This document shows positions 28,925-38,080 of a stretch of DNA of 64,000 bases, in pieces. Location of the stretch: positions 62,001-126,000 of the forward strand of contig JAUHXQ010000001.1 in the NCBI GenBank assembly GCA_030426905.1, written 5' to 3'. Positions within the stretch are counted from its first letter, which is position 1, and the number at the start of each line of letters is the position of its first letter. The notes beneath the pieces are model-generated. The model saw nothing but the letters and a program-made list of their open reading frames with translations, ran no database searches and had not been told where the DNA came from. Both the position numbers and the translations under genes were made by a program. The DNA comes from Alphaproteobacteria bacterium. Its GTDB lineage: Bacteria; Pseudomonadota; Alphaproteobacteria; Rickettsiales; JABSSG01.

Positions 28925-29224
28925 ATGAATACTATAGATAATAAATGCTATTGCTTAATACAGAAAATACCTAAAGGCAGGGTAACAACCTACAAAATTA
29001 TAGCTGAAAAATTAGGCATTAAAGCTTATCGTTTGATAGGACAAATAATGAAAAGAAACCCTTACCCGAAAAAATGGCCCTGTCATAGAGTTATAATGTC
29101 AAATGGGAAAATAGGAGGCTATGCCTATGGCAAAGAGGAGAAAATTGCTCTATTATGCGCAGAGGGTTTGAAAATAAACAATGATACGGTTATTGAGTAT
29201 TCAAAAAAAATATGGATGCCTTAA
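28925..29224 (+). CDS. MGMT-family DNA alkyltransferase domain protein
   Basis: The 99-residue protein consists only of the C-terminal DNA-binding and catalytic domain of the O6-alkylguanine alkyltransferase family. It has IPKGRVTTYKIIAEKLG, then the active-site WPCHRVIMSNGKIGGYAYG with its alkyl-accepting cysteine intact. Full Ogt proteins are about 160-180 residues with an extra N-terminal domain, absent here. Since the PCHRV cysteine is present it is not a typical cysteine-less ATL protein, and it may still repair alkylated bases. The start is an ATG in a short AT-rich leader. Confidence 0.82.
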   Translation: MNTIDNKCYCLIQKIPKGRVTTYKIIAEKLGIKAYRLIGQIMKRNPYPKKWPCHRVIMSNGKIGGYAYGKEEKIALLCAEGLKINNDTVIEYSKKIWMP

Positions 29225-29333
29225 GTTTGACTAAATATTAGAGCAAAATTTCACTTTATAACAAAAGGTTAACTTTTTATTTACTAATATATGAATAAAA
29301 TATAAGTAACAATTAATAATATTTGAGCATAAT

Positions 29334-29579
29334 ATGAAAATCATTAATATAACTATTACCTTTATTTCAGTATTTTCGTTAGTTATTTTGTCTTCATGCA
29401 CTCATAGCAGCGGCAAAAGATCACATCATCATCATTCTGCAGCACAAACTGAGATAGAGCTGGATCATAATCAATGCGTAAGCAATGGCTTCACTCCCGG
29501 TACTTTTGAATATAGAGAATGCAGAGATAAGTTGATGAAACAAAGAGCTGAAACTTCTAAATACAACTCGTATAGCTAG
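29334..29579 (+). CDS. Small predicted lipoprotein
   Basis: The 81-residue protein has a signal peptide ending in the lipobox VILSSC (Cys22). A histidine-rich stretch (SHHHHS) and a short polar domain with two more cysteines (NQCVSNG and YRECRDK) follow. It is expected to be lipidated by the Lgt/Lsp/Lnt pathway and placed in the envelope. Function unknown; four histidines in a row could bind metal, which is speculation. Confidence 0.7.
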   Translation: MKIINITITFISVFSLVILSSCTHSSGKRSHHHHSAAQTEIELDHNQCVSNGFTPGTFEYRECRDKLMKQRAETSKYNSYS

Positions 29580-29608
29580 TTTCATTTATGGATACGTAAT
29601 CACTCAAG

Positions 29609-29690
29609 CTTTCCTCCTAGTTTTTATATATAATACTTGTTGTGTGCTTCTTGCACTACAGTAGGTTTAGATGAATTAGGGAGGCAAAGC
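29609..29690. repeat. Interrupted inverted repeat forming a long stem in a non-coding gap
   Basis: GCTTTCCTCCTAGTT (29609-29623) can pair with AATTAGGGAGGCAAAGC (29674-29690): 15 base pairs with two single-base bulges and one G-U pair. The loop of about 50 nt contains a second small hairpin (GTGC/GCAC near 29644-29656). I recognise no RNA family. It could be a small RNA, a terminator for the lipoprotein gene, or a remnant of a repeat. Confidence 0.4.
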
Positions 29691-29789
29691 AAGAAATGAG
29701 CTCCATAAAAATAGGTAAATAACTAGCAACAATACCAAAGATAAATTCGCTATATCCTCAAGCAAACTGACTAGATATAAATTTTATAA

Positions 29790-30197
29790 TCATAGATTTT
29801 TCCTTAGAAATATACAAGTTGCCCCATCAACATATCCGCTCCTCTCAAAATCAGGTGAGTATCCTAGTTTTTTATAAAAATTTAGCGCATTTTGAAAGCT
29901 CATAGTAGAGACTGTTGCCATAGAGCATCCTATTTTTTTACCATACTTCTCTACTTCTTCTAGTAATTTTTTACCAAATCCTAGTTTTCTATGATCAGAG
30001 TGTACCCATAACTGATCTGTATAAATACAACCAAATATAGCAAATCCATTGCACCCCGCAATAATGATTCCTTTGTTATCACGAATAAAAAAAGCAAATG
30101 AATGAGAGTTCCTTTTATTAGGGCTTTCCTCATTGATCTTTTGACTTAAAAACTCAATATCTTTGATTTCCGGTGATAATGTATGTTCTATTTTCAT
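29790..30197 (-). CDS. GNAT-family N-acetyltransferase
   Basis: The 135-residue protein has the GNAT core. Motif A appears as LWVHSDHRKLGFGKKLLEEVEKY, which includes the acetyl-CoA pyrophosphate-binding pattern (shown in part: HRKLGFGKKLL). Motif B follows as FQNALNFYKKLGY. The substrate, which could be a small molecule or protein N-terminus, is unknown. It is a single gene, convergent with the small lipoprotein and divergent from the IQ-motif protein gene. Confidence 0.82.
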   Translation of the reverse strand: MKIEHTLSPEIKDIEFLSQKINEESPNKRNSHSFAFFIRDNKGIIIAGCNGFAIFGCIYTDQLWVHSDHRKLGFGKKLLEEVEKYGKKIGCSMATVSTMSFQNALNFYKKLGYSPDFERSGYVDGATCIFLRKNL

Positions 30198-30360
30198 TTT
30201 CTCACTCCATATTTTATTAACCTATTGAAGTAATAGCAAAATATTTAACTGCTTTCTATAAAAAATAATTACTAGCACATTAAAAAAAGATAATGAAACC
30301 TGGATTTAGATTGCTGTTAATAACAAATCAAGTAAAATAAAAATAAACATCCAAACTCAG

Positions 30361-31596
30361 ATGAGCCGTAAATACCCTAGCTACAATACTAATTCAGCAA
30401 GAAATAATATTACAAAACTCAAACAAGAATTGCAATTACGTGCTACAAATGCACAATCTTTATCTCCAGCTGAGCTAGCATCATTACACAGTGATTTAGC
30501 TTCCTTAATAGCCAAAGGACAAACAGAAGGATTAGATATATCTGATCTTATAGGGATACAACGCAATATAGAAACTTATATCCAAGAACAAAAATTAATA
30601 CTCGACGCAACAACAGTTTCTGAAAATTCTCAAGAGCTTCAGCAAGAAAAAACAGATACAGAAATGATATTGGCTATGAAAAAACATAGGCAAGAGTTTC
30701 AGCAAGAAATCGATTCTTATGATCAAGAGATTACAGAAAAATCACGGGTTATATACGATATATATAATCAAACAAAGCTCAATCCTAATCTTATTTTTTC
30801 AAAAGAAGAAGAAAAACTGATTAGAGTCAATCAAGATGAGTTTATAAAACGTCAAAGGCTTAAAAAAACTCGTGAACAATTAGACACAGATTATCATATT
30901 GCTCACTACAGAATTTCTAATTACGAAAACGAAATTCAGCAACTAGAAACACAAATAGAAAGCTTAGAAGACAAATTACGCAAAACCACTGGTAATCGCC
31001 TAGAAGAAAAAAAATTGTATCAAAAAATACAAGAAAACAAGAAAATATTAGACTCTATTGAAAATAATACAAAAAAATTTGATTCTGAAATCTTCGAGCA
31101 CGATAAAACTCTTGAATCAAAAAAAGAGCAATTACAAAATATAGAAAAATCTGATCAAATGAGATTAGAACTGTTAAAGCAACAACGCCAAAAGCAAAAA
31201 GATCAACATATAAAGAATGCAGACTCTATTAAAAAAATCAATGAAACTAGAATTTTAAGCACAGAAAGTAAAGAAATAACAAAATTAAAACAACAAAGAC
31301 AAGAACAATCTCAAATAAGAGAGCAACGTAGAATAGAAAGAAAATCAGCAACAAAAATACAATCTGCCTTCAGAGGATATGCAGCAAGAAAAGCTGCGGC
31401 ATCAGCTAAAGCTACCTCAAATTCTAAAGCATCAGAAAAAAGTTCAGAAACAAAACAAAATCTGCATATCCCCAATCAAAAGGAAAATGATATAAAAACC
31501 CCTACAAATCTAGAAATAACAAATAGACATCCATCAATACTGCAACCTTCTTCTACTCCTCAAAGAAGAAAAAGATCTCTAAATCAGAAAAGATAA
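30361..31596 (+). CDS. Coiled-coil protein with an IQ motif (candidate effector)
   Basis: The 411-residue hydrophilic protein has no signal peptide or membrane helix. Residues about 85-325 are rich in Glu, Gln, Lys and Arg with heptad-like spacing and should form long coiled coils. Residues 331-344 read TKIQSAFRGYAARK, a full match to the eukaryotic calmodulin-binding IQ pattern (IQxxxRGxxxRK). A Lys/Ser/Ala-rich region and a basic C-terminal tail (QRRKRSLNQKR) follow. IQ motifs are typical of myosins and other calmodulin partners, so a secreted protein acting on host calmodulin or cytoskeleton is possible; that is inference. No secretion signal is recognisable. Confidence 0.8.
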   Translation: MSRKYPSYNTNSARNNITKLKQELQLRATNAQSLSPAELASLHSDLASLIAKGQTEGLDISDLIGIQRNIETYIQEQKLILDATTVSENSQELQQEKTDTEMILAMKKHRQEFQQEIDSYDQEITEKSRVIYDIYNQTKLNPNLIFSKEEEKLIRVNQDEFIKRQRLKKTREQLDTDYHIAHYRISNYENEIQQLETQIESLEDKLRKTTGNRLEEKKLYQKIQENKKILDSIENNTKKFDSEIFEHDKTLESKKEQLQNIEKSDQMRLELLKQQRQKQKDQHIKNADSIKKINETRILSTESKEITKLKQQRQEQSQIREQRRIERKSATKIQSAFRGYAARKAAASAKATSNSKASEKSSETKQNLHIPNQKENDIKTPTNLEITNRHPSILQPSSTPQRRKRSLNQKR

Positions 31597-31646
31597 ACTT
31601 GCTTAAATTCATTTATGAACAAGAAATTTTAACAATGAAAGCAAGT
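31597..31646. terminator. Possible terminator hairpin between convergent IQ-protein gene and maeB
   Basis: ACTTGCTT (31597-31604) and AAGCAAGT (31639-31646) are a perfect 8-bp inverted repeat starting just after the stop codon, with smaller pairings inside the 34-nt loop. No strong T-run follows on the plus strand; the minus strand has a weak one. Confidence 0.3.
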
Positions 31647-31675
31647 AAAAATCAAACTTCAACAGTATCGCTTAC

Positions 31676-33940
31676 TTAAGAATTAGCAAGCGCAATAGCA
31701 GCCATATTCACTAATTCCTCAACTGAAGCTTCCATGCGTACAATCTGCACTGACTTCTCAAATCCTAATAAAATTGGTCCGATGACAGCCCCTCCGCCAA
31801 CTTCTTTTAGTAATTTGGAAGAAATATGTGCTGTATGCAAAGATGGCATTATTAAAATATTAGCTGCTTTTGACAACCTAGAAAATGGATAAATTTTCCT
31901 CATAATATCATAGTCCAAAGCAACATCTGCTGTCAGTTCTCCTTCATACTCAAAGTCTATATTTTTAGTATTATCAAGAATTTCAATTGCTTTTCTAAGG
32001 CTATCTGTTCTTTCATAAAGTTTTGCATTCCCAAAATTTGCAAAAGATAAAAAAGCAACTCGAGGCTCTTCACCAAAGCTTTTAACTTTTTGAGCAGTCT
32101 GTATAGCCATATTAACAAATTGCTCTGCTGTAGGATTAATATGCACTGCAGAATCTGCTAAAAATAGCGTTTTACCAGATGCCATCATTATTGATAAGCC
32201 AAAAACGTCATGCCCTTGCTTTGGTTGCAATATTTTAAAAATATCAGTAAGAGTAGATTTATAACTTCTAGTGTATCCCGCAACCAAAGCTTCTCCATCC
32301 CCACACTGTAACATGCAAGAAGCAAATATATTTCTATCTCCTTTTACTAACCTTATACAATCTCTATGTAAAAGTCCTTTACGATTAGATTGAGAATATA
32401 AATACTCAACATATTTATCGACATTTTTTGAAATTTTAGCATTTGCTATTTCAATACCTTGTAATTTTTCATGTTCAGAAAATTTTCTTACAGTATCAAT
32501 AATTTTTTCACTGCGCCCAACTAATATAGGTTTTCCATATCCATTATTACGCATACTAATAGCAGCCTTAATTACTGCAGCTTCTTCACCGTCAGCAAAA
32601 ATAACTCTCTTATCTTGAATAATTGCTTGATCAAGCAGAGTATTCATCATACTTGCAGTCGGGTTTAGTCTGGATATCAGATCTTTTTTATAAGTATCAA
32701 TATTGATACTTTTACGAGCCACTTTACTTTCCATTGCTGCTTTTGCCACAGCTGTTGGTACAGCATAAATAAGCCTTGAATCAAAAGGCACAGGAATTAA
32801 ATACTCTGGACCGAAAGATAGGCTCCTACCGGAGTAAGCTGATGACACTTCATCAGGAACAGGCTCTCTTGCTAAATCTGCTAAAGCATGTGCAGCAGCA
32901 ATTTTCATTTCATCATTAATATTCTTAGCTCTAACATCAAGTGCTCCCCGGAAAATGTATGGGAATCCCATGACATTATTTACTTGATTAGGATAGTCAG
33001 ACCTACCAGTTGCAATAATTGCATCATCTCTAACTTCCTTTACTTCTTCAGGACTTATTTCAGGATCTGGGTTAGCTAAAGCAAAAATAATTGGATTTTT
33101 TGCCATAGACTTCACCATTTCTTTACTTACTAGACCTTTAACAGAAAGTCCTATTAGAACATCAGCACCTACCATCGCTTCTTCTAATGTTCGCAGTGGT
33201 GTGTCAATAGCATGTTTTAACTTCCAAGGATTCATACCTTTTTCACGCCCTTTATATACTACTCCTTGAGAATCAACCAATATAATATTTTTATCTAATA
33301 TCCCTAATTTTTTCAGCAACTCTACACAAGCAATAGAAGCTGCTCCCGCTCCAGTTGAAACAATCTTCATTGTATTAAACTTACGCTTTGTAAGATGGGC
33401 AGCATTAATAAGTGCAGCAAGCGCAATAATAGCAGTACCATGCTGATCGTCATGAAAAACTGGTATATCAAGCATTTCACGTAGCTTTTGCTCTATAATA
33501 AAACAATCCGGAGCTTTAATATCTTCTAAATTTATACCTCCCCACGAAGGAGCTAAATATTTTACACAATTAATGAATTCATCAACATTTTCTGTGTCAA
33601 CTTCTATATCTATTGAATCAATATCTGCAAATTTCTTAAATAAAACAGACTTTCCTTCCATAACGGGTTTTGAAGCCAACGCTCCAAGATTACCTAATCC
33701 TAAAACAGCTGTACCGTTAGAAACTACAGCAATTAAATTAGCTTTTGAAGTATAATTATAAGCTAAATCTGGATTTTCATGTATTTCCAAGCATGGATAA
33801 GCTACGCCCGGAGAGTAAGCAAGAGATAAATCACGTTGCGTGAGCAAAGACTTTGTTGGTAATATGGATAATTTACCTGGTTGTTTATGTTCATGATAAT
33901 TTAATGCTTCTTCACGTGTGATTTTTCCATCTTTTCCCAT
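31676..33940 (-). CDS. maeB: NADP-dependent malic enzyme with phosphotransacetylase-like domain
   Basis: The 754-residue protein has the fused MaeB architecture. An N-terminal malic domain (LAYSPGVAYPCLEI) is followed by an NAD(P)-binding domain (FHDDQHGTAIIALAALI, VSTGAGAASIACVELL), and then a C-terminal phosphotransacetylase-like domain (from about 430, including MASGKTLFLADSAVHINPT). It converts malate to pyruvate with NADP reduction; the C-terminal domain usually senses acetyl-CoA and does not catalyse. It links the TCA intermediates made by the sucA/mdh genes to pyruvate. Convergent with the IQ-motif gene. Confidence 0.95.
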   Translation of the reverse strand: MGKDGKITREEALNYHEHKQPGKLSILPTKSLLTQRDLSLAYSPGVAYPCLEIHENPDLAYNYTSKANLIAVVSNGTAVLGLGNLGALASKPVMEGKSVLFKKFADIDSIDIEVDTENVDEFINCVKYLAPSWGGINLEDIKAPDCFIIEQKLREMLDIPVFHDDQHGTAIIALAALINAAHLTKRKFNTMKIVSTGAGAASIACVELLKKLGILDKNIILVDSQGVVYKGREKGMNPWKLKHAIDTPLRTLEEAMVGADVLIGLSVKGLVSKEMVKSMAKNPIIFALANPDPEISPEEVKEVRDDAIIATGRSDYPNQVNNVMGFPYIFRGALDVRAKNINDEMKIAAAHALADLAREPVPDEVSSAYSGRSLSFGPEYLIPVPFDSRLIYAVPTAVAKAAMESKVARKSINIDTYKKDLISRLNPTASMMNTLLDQAIIQDKRVIFADGEEAAVIKAAISMRNNGYGKPILVGRSEKIIDTVRKFSEHEKLQGIEIANAKISKNVDKYVEYLYSQSNRKGLLHRDCIRLVKGDRNIFASCMLQCGDGEALVAGYTRSYKSTLTDIFKILQPKQGHDVFGLSIMMASGKTLFLADSAVHINPTAEQFVNMAIQTAQKVKSFGEEPRVAFLSFANFGNAKLYERTDSLRKAIEILDNTKNIDFEYEGELTADVALDYDIMRKIYPFSRLSKAANILIMPSLHTAHISSKLLKEVGGGAVIGPILLGFEKSVQIVRMEASVEELVNMAAIALANS

Positions 33941-33967
33941 ATATTTACCCTATGATAATTTATATTG

Positions 33968-34438
33968 TTACTTTTGTTTTTGATAATATCCTACTAACTC
34001 TGCTTTTTCAATTATATGATTTGCCATAGCTTTTTCAAGATCATCTTTCGTAGGATTTTCTAAATTTGTTAATACAGTATCTAACGCATATAGTTTAAAA
34101 AAATATCTGTGTTTTCCTATTGGAGGACATGGCCCTCCATAACCAATTCGCTTCCAATCATTTACTCCTTCTGCAACATTGTTTTTTAAATCAGAATTTG
34201 TAAAATCTTCAGGCAAATTATTTATAGTTACCGGTAAATTATAGACAATCCAATGAACAAAAGTCATTTTAGGATCTTTAGGATCAGGCGCATCAGGATC
34301 ATCAACAATTAAAGCTAAGCTTTTTGTCATCGCTGGAATACCAGACCAATTAATAGGAGGCGATATATCTTTCCCTTCACAGGTGTATATAGAGGGTATT
34401 AAGGTATTATTTTCAAACTTGCTAGATGATATTTCCAT
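33968..34438 (-). CDS. PEBP-family protein (YbhB/YbcL type)
   Basis: The 156-residue protein has the phosphatidylethanolamine-binding protein fold, with signatures LIVDDPDAPDPKDPKMTFVH, VHWIVYNLP and GYGGPCPPIGKHRYFF. Bacterial members are often called Raf kinase inhibitor-like; their biochemical role is not well known. No signal peptide is seen, so it is probably cytoplasmic. It lies between lysA (72 nt) and maeB (27 nt) on the same strand. Confidence 0.88.
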   Translation of the reverse strand: MEISSSKFENNTLIPSIYTCEGKDISPPINWSGIPAMTKSLALIVDDPDAPDPKDPKMTFVHWIVYNLPVTINNLPEDFTNSDLKNNVAEGVNDWKRIGYGGPCPPIGKHRYFFKLYALDTVLTNLENPTKDDLEKAMANHIIEKAELVGYYQKQK

Positions 34439-34510
34439 ATATACACTCTTTAAATAATGATAATAGGATTAAAATTACATGCTACAGTATAAAAATCATA
34501 ATAATTGTTT

Positions 34511-35725
34511 TCAATATAAAAAACCTAGACCATTAAAAGCTTCATTAAAATTGAGCCTTTTGCGTATCAATCTAATATTTTTTTTATCTACGAGTATTTC
34601 TGCAGCATATGGTCTGAGGTTATATAAAGAACTCATAGAGGTAGTATAAGCTCCAGCTGTTAGTATTGCTAGAATATCACCTTCTTCAGGCATAGCTATT
34701 TCAACATTATTACCAATAACATCCGAAGATTCACATATATTCCCAACTATTTGCACCTCATGTATTGGAGCTTTAGGCCTCGATAAATTAATAACATGAT
34801 GATATGCTCCATAAAATGCAGGACGAATTAAATGATTTATTCCCGTATCAGTACCAACAAATATTGTATCATTGTTATGTTTTATTGTAGTAACTTTTGT
34901 TAACAAGCATGTAGATTCTGCAACTAAAAATTTTCCTGGCTCTACAACTAAGTCTATTTCTTTACCGTTGTACTGGTTAAATTTTTGAATTATGTTCTCT
35001 ATCGAATCATAAAATGCTTTGAGATTAATTTGAGATTCATTGGGCTTATACCTAACACCGAATCCTCCACCTATATCTATAAATTTGAGGCTTTTAAAAT
35101 GCCGAGCAAGATTTGTGATCATAAACACTGCCTCTTGAAATTTCTCAGTATAATAAAAACCTGAACCAATATGGCAATGAACTCCTGTTATATTAAGATT
35201 ATATTTAGCTGCAATTTCTTTAGCTACTTCTATGTCTTGATGTAGTATACCAAATTTTGATTTAGATCCTCCAGTGATAACTTGATGAAATTCTCCTTCC
35301 CCAACTCCTGGATTAAATCGAAGAGATATTGCAGTGCCAGGACACAACTCTCCTAATTTTTTTAATTCTGATAAAGACCCTATATTAATCAAAATACCTT
35401 CACTATTAACTAGCTGAAGTTCATCAGCGTCTGAATTATTACCAGTAAAAATGATTTGATCACTTTTAAATCCTAGTTTTTTAGCAAGCTGTATCTCGTA
35501 AGGAGACACTGAGTCTACTCCATCTATTCCTGCATCTTTTAGAACATTCAGTATTGCTGGATTATAATTTGCCTTTAATGCATAGAATATTTTTGTGTTA
35601 GCAAAAGAGTCTTTGAATACTTGCACTCGATTTCTTAAAGTTTCAGCATCAGTTACAAAAGTCGGTGTGCCATGATTCTGCACTATGGACTTAGCCAAAT
35701 CATATTCAGGGACGTATAGATTCAT
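34511..35725 (-). CDS. lysA: Diaminopimelate decarboxylase
   Basis: The 404-residue PLP enzyme of fold type III has the lysine region FYALKANYNPAIL, HCHIGSGF, the glycine-rich FIDIGGGFGVRY and the C-terminal CESSDVIG block. It decarboxylates meso-diaminopimelate to lysine, the last step of the pathway. It starts 10 nt after lysC in a two-gene unit, divergent from dapB-dapA-dapF-dapL. Confidence 0.95.
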   Translation of the reverse strand: MNLYVPEYDLAKSIVQNHGTPTFVTDAETLRNRVQVFKDSFANTKIFYALKANYNPAILNVLKDAGIDGVDSVSPYEIQLAKKLGFKSDQIIFTGNNSDADELQLVNSEGILINIGSLSELKKLGELCPGTAISLRFNPGVGEGEFHQVITGGSKSKFGILHQDIEVAKEIAAKYNLNITGVHCHIGSGFYYTEKFQEAVFMITNLARHFKSLKFIDIGGGFGVRYKPNESQINLKAFYDSIENIIQKFNQYNGKEIDLVVEPGKFLVAESTCLLTKVTTIKHNNDTIFVGTDTGINHLIRPAFYGAYHHVINLSRPKAPIHEVQIVGNICESSDVIGNNVEIAMPEEGDILAILTAGAYTTSMSSLYNLRPYAAEILVDKKNIRLIRKRLNFNEAFNGLGFLY

Positions 35726-35735
35726 TTTATTTATT

Positions 35736-37109
35736 TCATTTAGTTAAAACGTTAATACATTTATCGTGCAGTATTTTGACAAACCTACTTTTATCTCTGT
35801 TATCTATTATCAAAGTTATATTGTGATAAGAAGCACTTATGCTTACAGCATGAATATTAATTTGATTATGAGTAGCTGAAGTAAATACCGTAGATAATAA
35901 TTCTTGATCTTTAGATATTTGGTACCCTATTACACATATTTTAGTTACTTTTTTTATAATTCTCACATTTGCTATTTCCGCTAAATCCTTATGAAGTTTC
36001 TTAGAATAATCTTCTTCCCTGATCGTAAAAGAAAATGATATTTCAGAGGTTGCGCAGACATCTATTGAAACATTATATTTTGCTACTACAGATGATGCTT
36101 GCGCAAGAAAGCCAATGTGGTCTATAATTTCTGGATGTTCTAAAATAATCATTATATAATCAGAGCTAGCAACTACTCCTCTAGCTTTTCTATTAATCTT
36201 ATTAGTTATTTTTGTTCCCTTAAAAGAAAGGTCAAATGTATTAAAGACATACACCGGTATATTTTTTTGTATCGCCAAGGTAATTGTTGCAGGATGCACT
36301 ACTTTTGCACCACTGTAAGCCATCTCAGACATTAACTCTACATCTAATTCATCCCAACAAACAGTATTATTTATTAACCTTGGATCCCCTGACATAATCC
36401 CATTAACATCTGTCCAAATTTCAATCAAATCTGCCTTGAGTGCAATTGCAACAATCGATGCCGTATAATCACTGCCTCCGCGTCCTAGTAATGTTGTGTC
36501 ACCATGAGTATCTTTACCAATAAACCCTGTTATTATAGGTACAATTCCTTTGTTTATTAAAGGAAACAAGTGAGAACGGCATGCAATATTAGTAGTTTTA
36601 GAGTGAACATTAGCTTTAAGATAATTGCTATCAGTTCTAATAATTTTCTCAGATTCAATTCTACAGTTTGCTATTTTTAATTTTGTTAAAGCATTTTTCA
36701 TTAACTGACTTGATAATTTTTCCCCAAAAGCACAAATCAAAGATTTGGTTTTGTTAGTCAAATCACCTACTAAGCTTACTCCTGATGCTATAGCCTTCAA
36801 TCGTTTAAATAGTAAATCAAAATCTTGTAACCATATATAAATACATTGATCTTCATCTCCTATGATTTCAGACAATATTTTACTATGTAATTTTTCAAGC
36901 TCAGCTACTTTCTTATTAACAAGCCTTGGCTTTTGATTTTGCGCTAATAAAATAATTTCCAGTAATGTGTCAGTAACACCAGCCACCGCTGATACAGTAA
37001 CTATTACCTTATCTTTTGCAGCTTGATTACGTATTATATTCGCTGAAGCCATAATAGCTTTTGCACTTCCCATTGAAGTGCCACCAAATTTAATCGATTT
37101 TAATTTCAT
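35736..37109 (-). CDS. lysC: Aspartate kinase
   Basis: The 457-residue protein has the amino-acid kinase domain (KSIKFGGTSMGSAKAI, VIVTVSAVAGVTDTL, LLGRGGSDYTASIVAIAL) and two ACT-type regulatory domains in the last 150 residues. The length, longer than the roughly 410-residue class II enzymes, is nearer to the lysine-sensitive monofunctional type (E. coli LysC), so feedback control by lysine is likely. It begins the aspartate pathway. The next enzyme, Asd, is not in the window. The divergent start of dapB is 227 nt away. Confidence 0.93.
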   Translation of the reverse strand: MKLKSIKFGGTSMGSAKAIMASANIIRNQAAKDKVIVTVSAVAGVTDTLLEIILLAQNQKPRLVNKKVAELEKLHSKILSEIIGDEDQCIYIWLQDFDLLFKRLKAIASGVSLVGDLTNKTKSLICAFGEKLSSQLMKNALTKLKIANCRIESEKIIRTDSNYLKANVHSKTTNIACRSHLFPLINKGIVPIITGFIGKDTHGDTTLLGRGGSDYTASIVAIALKADLIEIWTDVNGIMSGDPRLINNTVCWDELDVELMSEMAYSGAKVVHPATITLAIQKNIPVYVFNTFDLSFKGTKITNKINRKARGVVASSDYIMIILEHPEIIDHIGFLAQASSVVAKYNVSIDVCATSEISFSFTIREEDYSKKLHKDLAEIANVRIIKKVTKICVIGYQISKDQELLSTVFTSATHNQINIHAVSISASYHNITLIIDNRDKSRFVKILHDKCINVLTK

Positions 37110-37336
37110 AATTAATAAGAAAGATTTTTATTTATATTTTATATCTCAAATAAAAATTTCATCAACAGTTTTTTATTTTAAATTTAAAACAAAAACTCTT
37201 TATTGCTTTATATACCTAGATAATAGTGGTAAAAATACATCGAGTATTTCTTTTATTTAAAAGTAAAATTTTAAAGTTGTAAAGTTATATGAAATCAATA
37301 TAATAACTATAAGCATACATTTTAATAAAGAATTAA

Positions 37337-38080
37337 ATGACGAAAATAGCAATAATTGGCTACGGAAAAATGGGACGCACCATTGAACAAATAGCGTTAC
37401 AGAATTCGATAAAAATTTCACACATTATTGATTCTTATAAAGACCTAGAAGATGCAGTTTTTCAAGGAGACGAAATAGCAATTGAATTCACTCAGCCAGA
37501 GCATTGCATTAATAACATCAAGTTACTGTCAGAAAAAAAAATTAATACTGTTTGCGGTACTACTGGATGGTATGACAAACTAGAGCACCTCAAGAAAATC
37601 ATAGCAAACAGTAGAATAGCATTTCTTTATGCTTCTAATTTTTCCATCGGAGTCAATATTTTTTGGAATACTATAGAAAATATATCCAAAACAATGAATA
37701 AAATTGAAGATTATGATGTAATGGGACATGAGCTTCACCACAAACATAAAAAAGACTCTCCATCTGGAACTGCAATACATACTGGAGAAATTTTACTAAA
37801 AAATATTGTTCGCAAAAAGAAATTGCTAACCGAAACCTTGGCTAATAGGGAGATTTTACCAGAAGAATTGCATTTTACTTCCACTAGAATAGGAAGCACA
37901 ATAGGTAAACACACAGTGGTATTTGATAGCATTTATGATACTATAGAAATTAGCCATAACTCTAAATCACGAGAATGCTACGCCATAGGAGCAATTAAAG
38001 CAGCTAAATGGCTTGTAAACAAAAGTGGTTTTTTTAATTTTCAAAAATATACGGGAGAGATAGGAAATGTTCAATTTTAA
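37337..38080 (+). CDS. dapB: 4-hydroxy-tetrahydrodipicolinate reductase
   Basis: The 247-residue reductase has an N-terminal Rossmann domain (KIAIIGYGKMGRTIEQIAL), the central CGTTGWYD, and the substrate-binding signature ELHHKHKKDSPSGTA with the catalytic His/Lys pair. It reduces the DapA product using NAD(P)H. It begins the plus-strand dap run; its end overlaps dapA by 14 nt. Normal length. Confidence 0.95.
   Translation: MTKIAIIGYGKMGRTIEQIALQNSIKISHIIDSYKDLEDAVFQGDEIAIEFTQPEHCINNIKLLSEKKINTVCGTTGWYDKLEHLKKIIANSRIAFLYASNFSIGVNIFWNTIENISKTMNKIEDYDVMGHELHHKHKKDSPSGTAIHTGEILLKNIVRKKKLLTETLANREILPEELHFTSTRIGSTIGKHTVVFDSIYDTIEISHNSKSRECYAIGAIKAAKWLVNKSGFFNFQKYTGEIGNVQF

Noticed and set aside
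37110-37336. Possible lysine riboswitch between lysC and dapB
   Set aside because: The spacer is AT-rich and I see none of the conserved purine-rich core of the lysine riboswitch.
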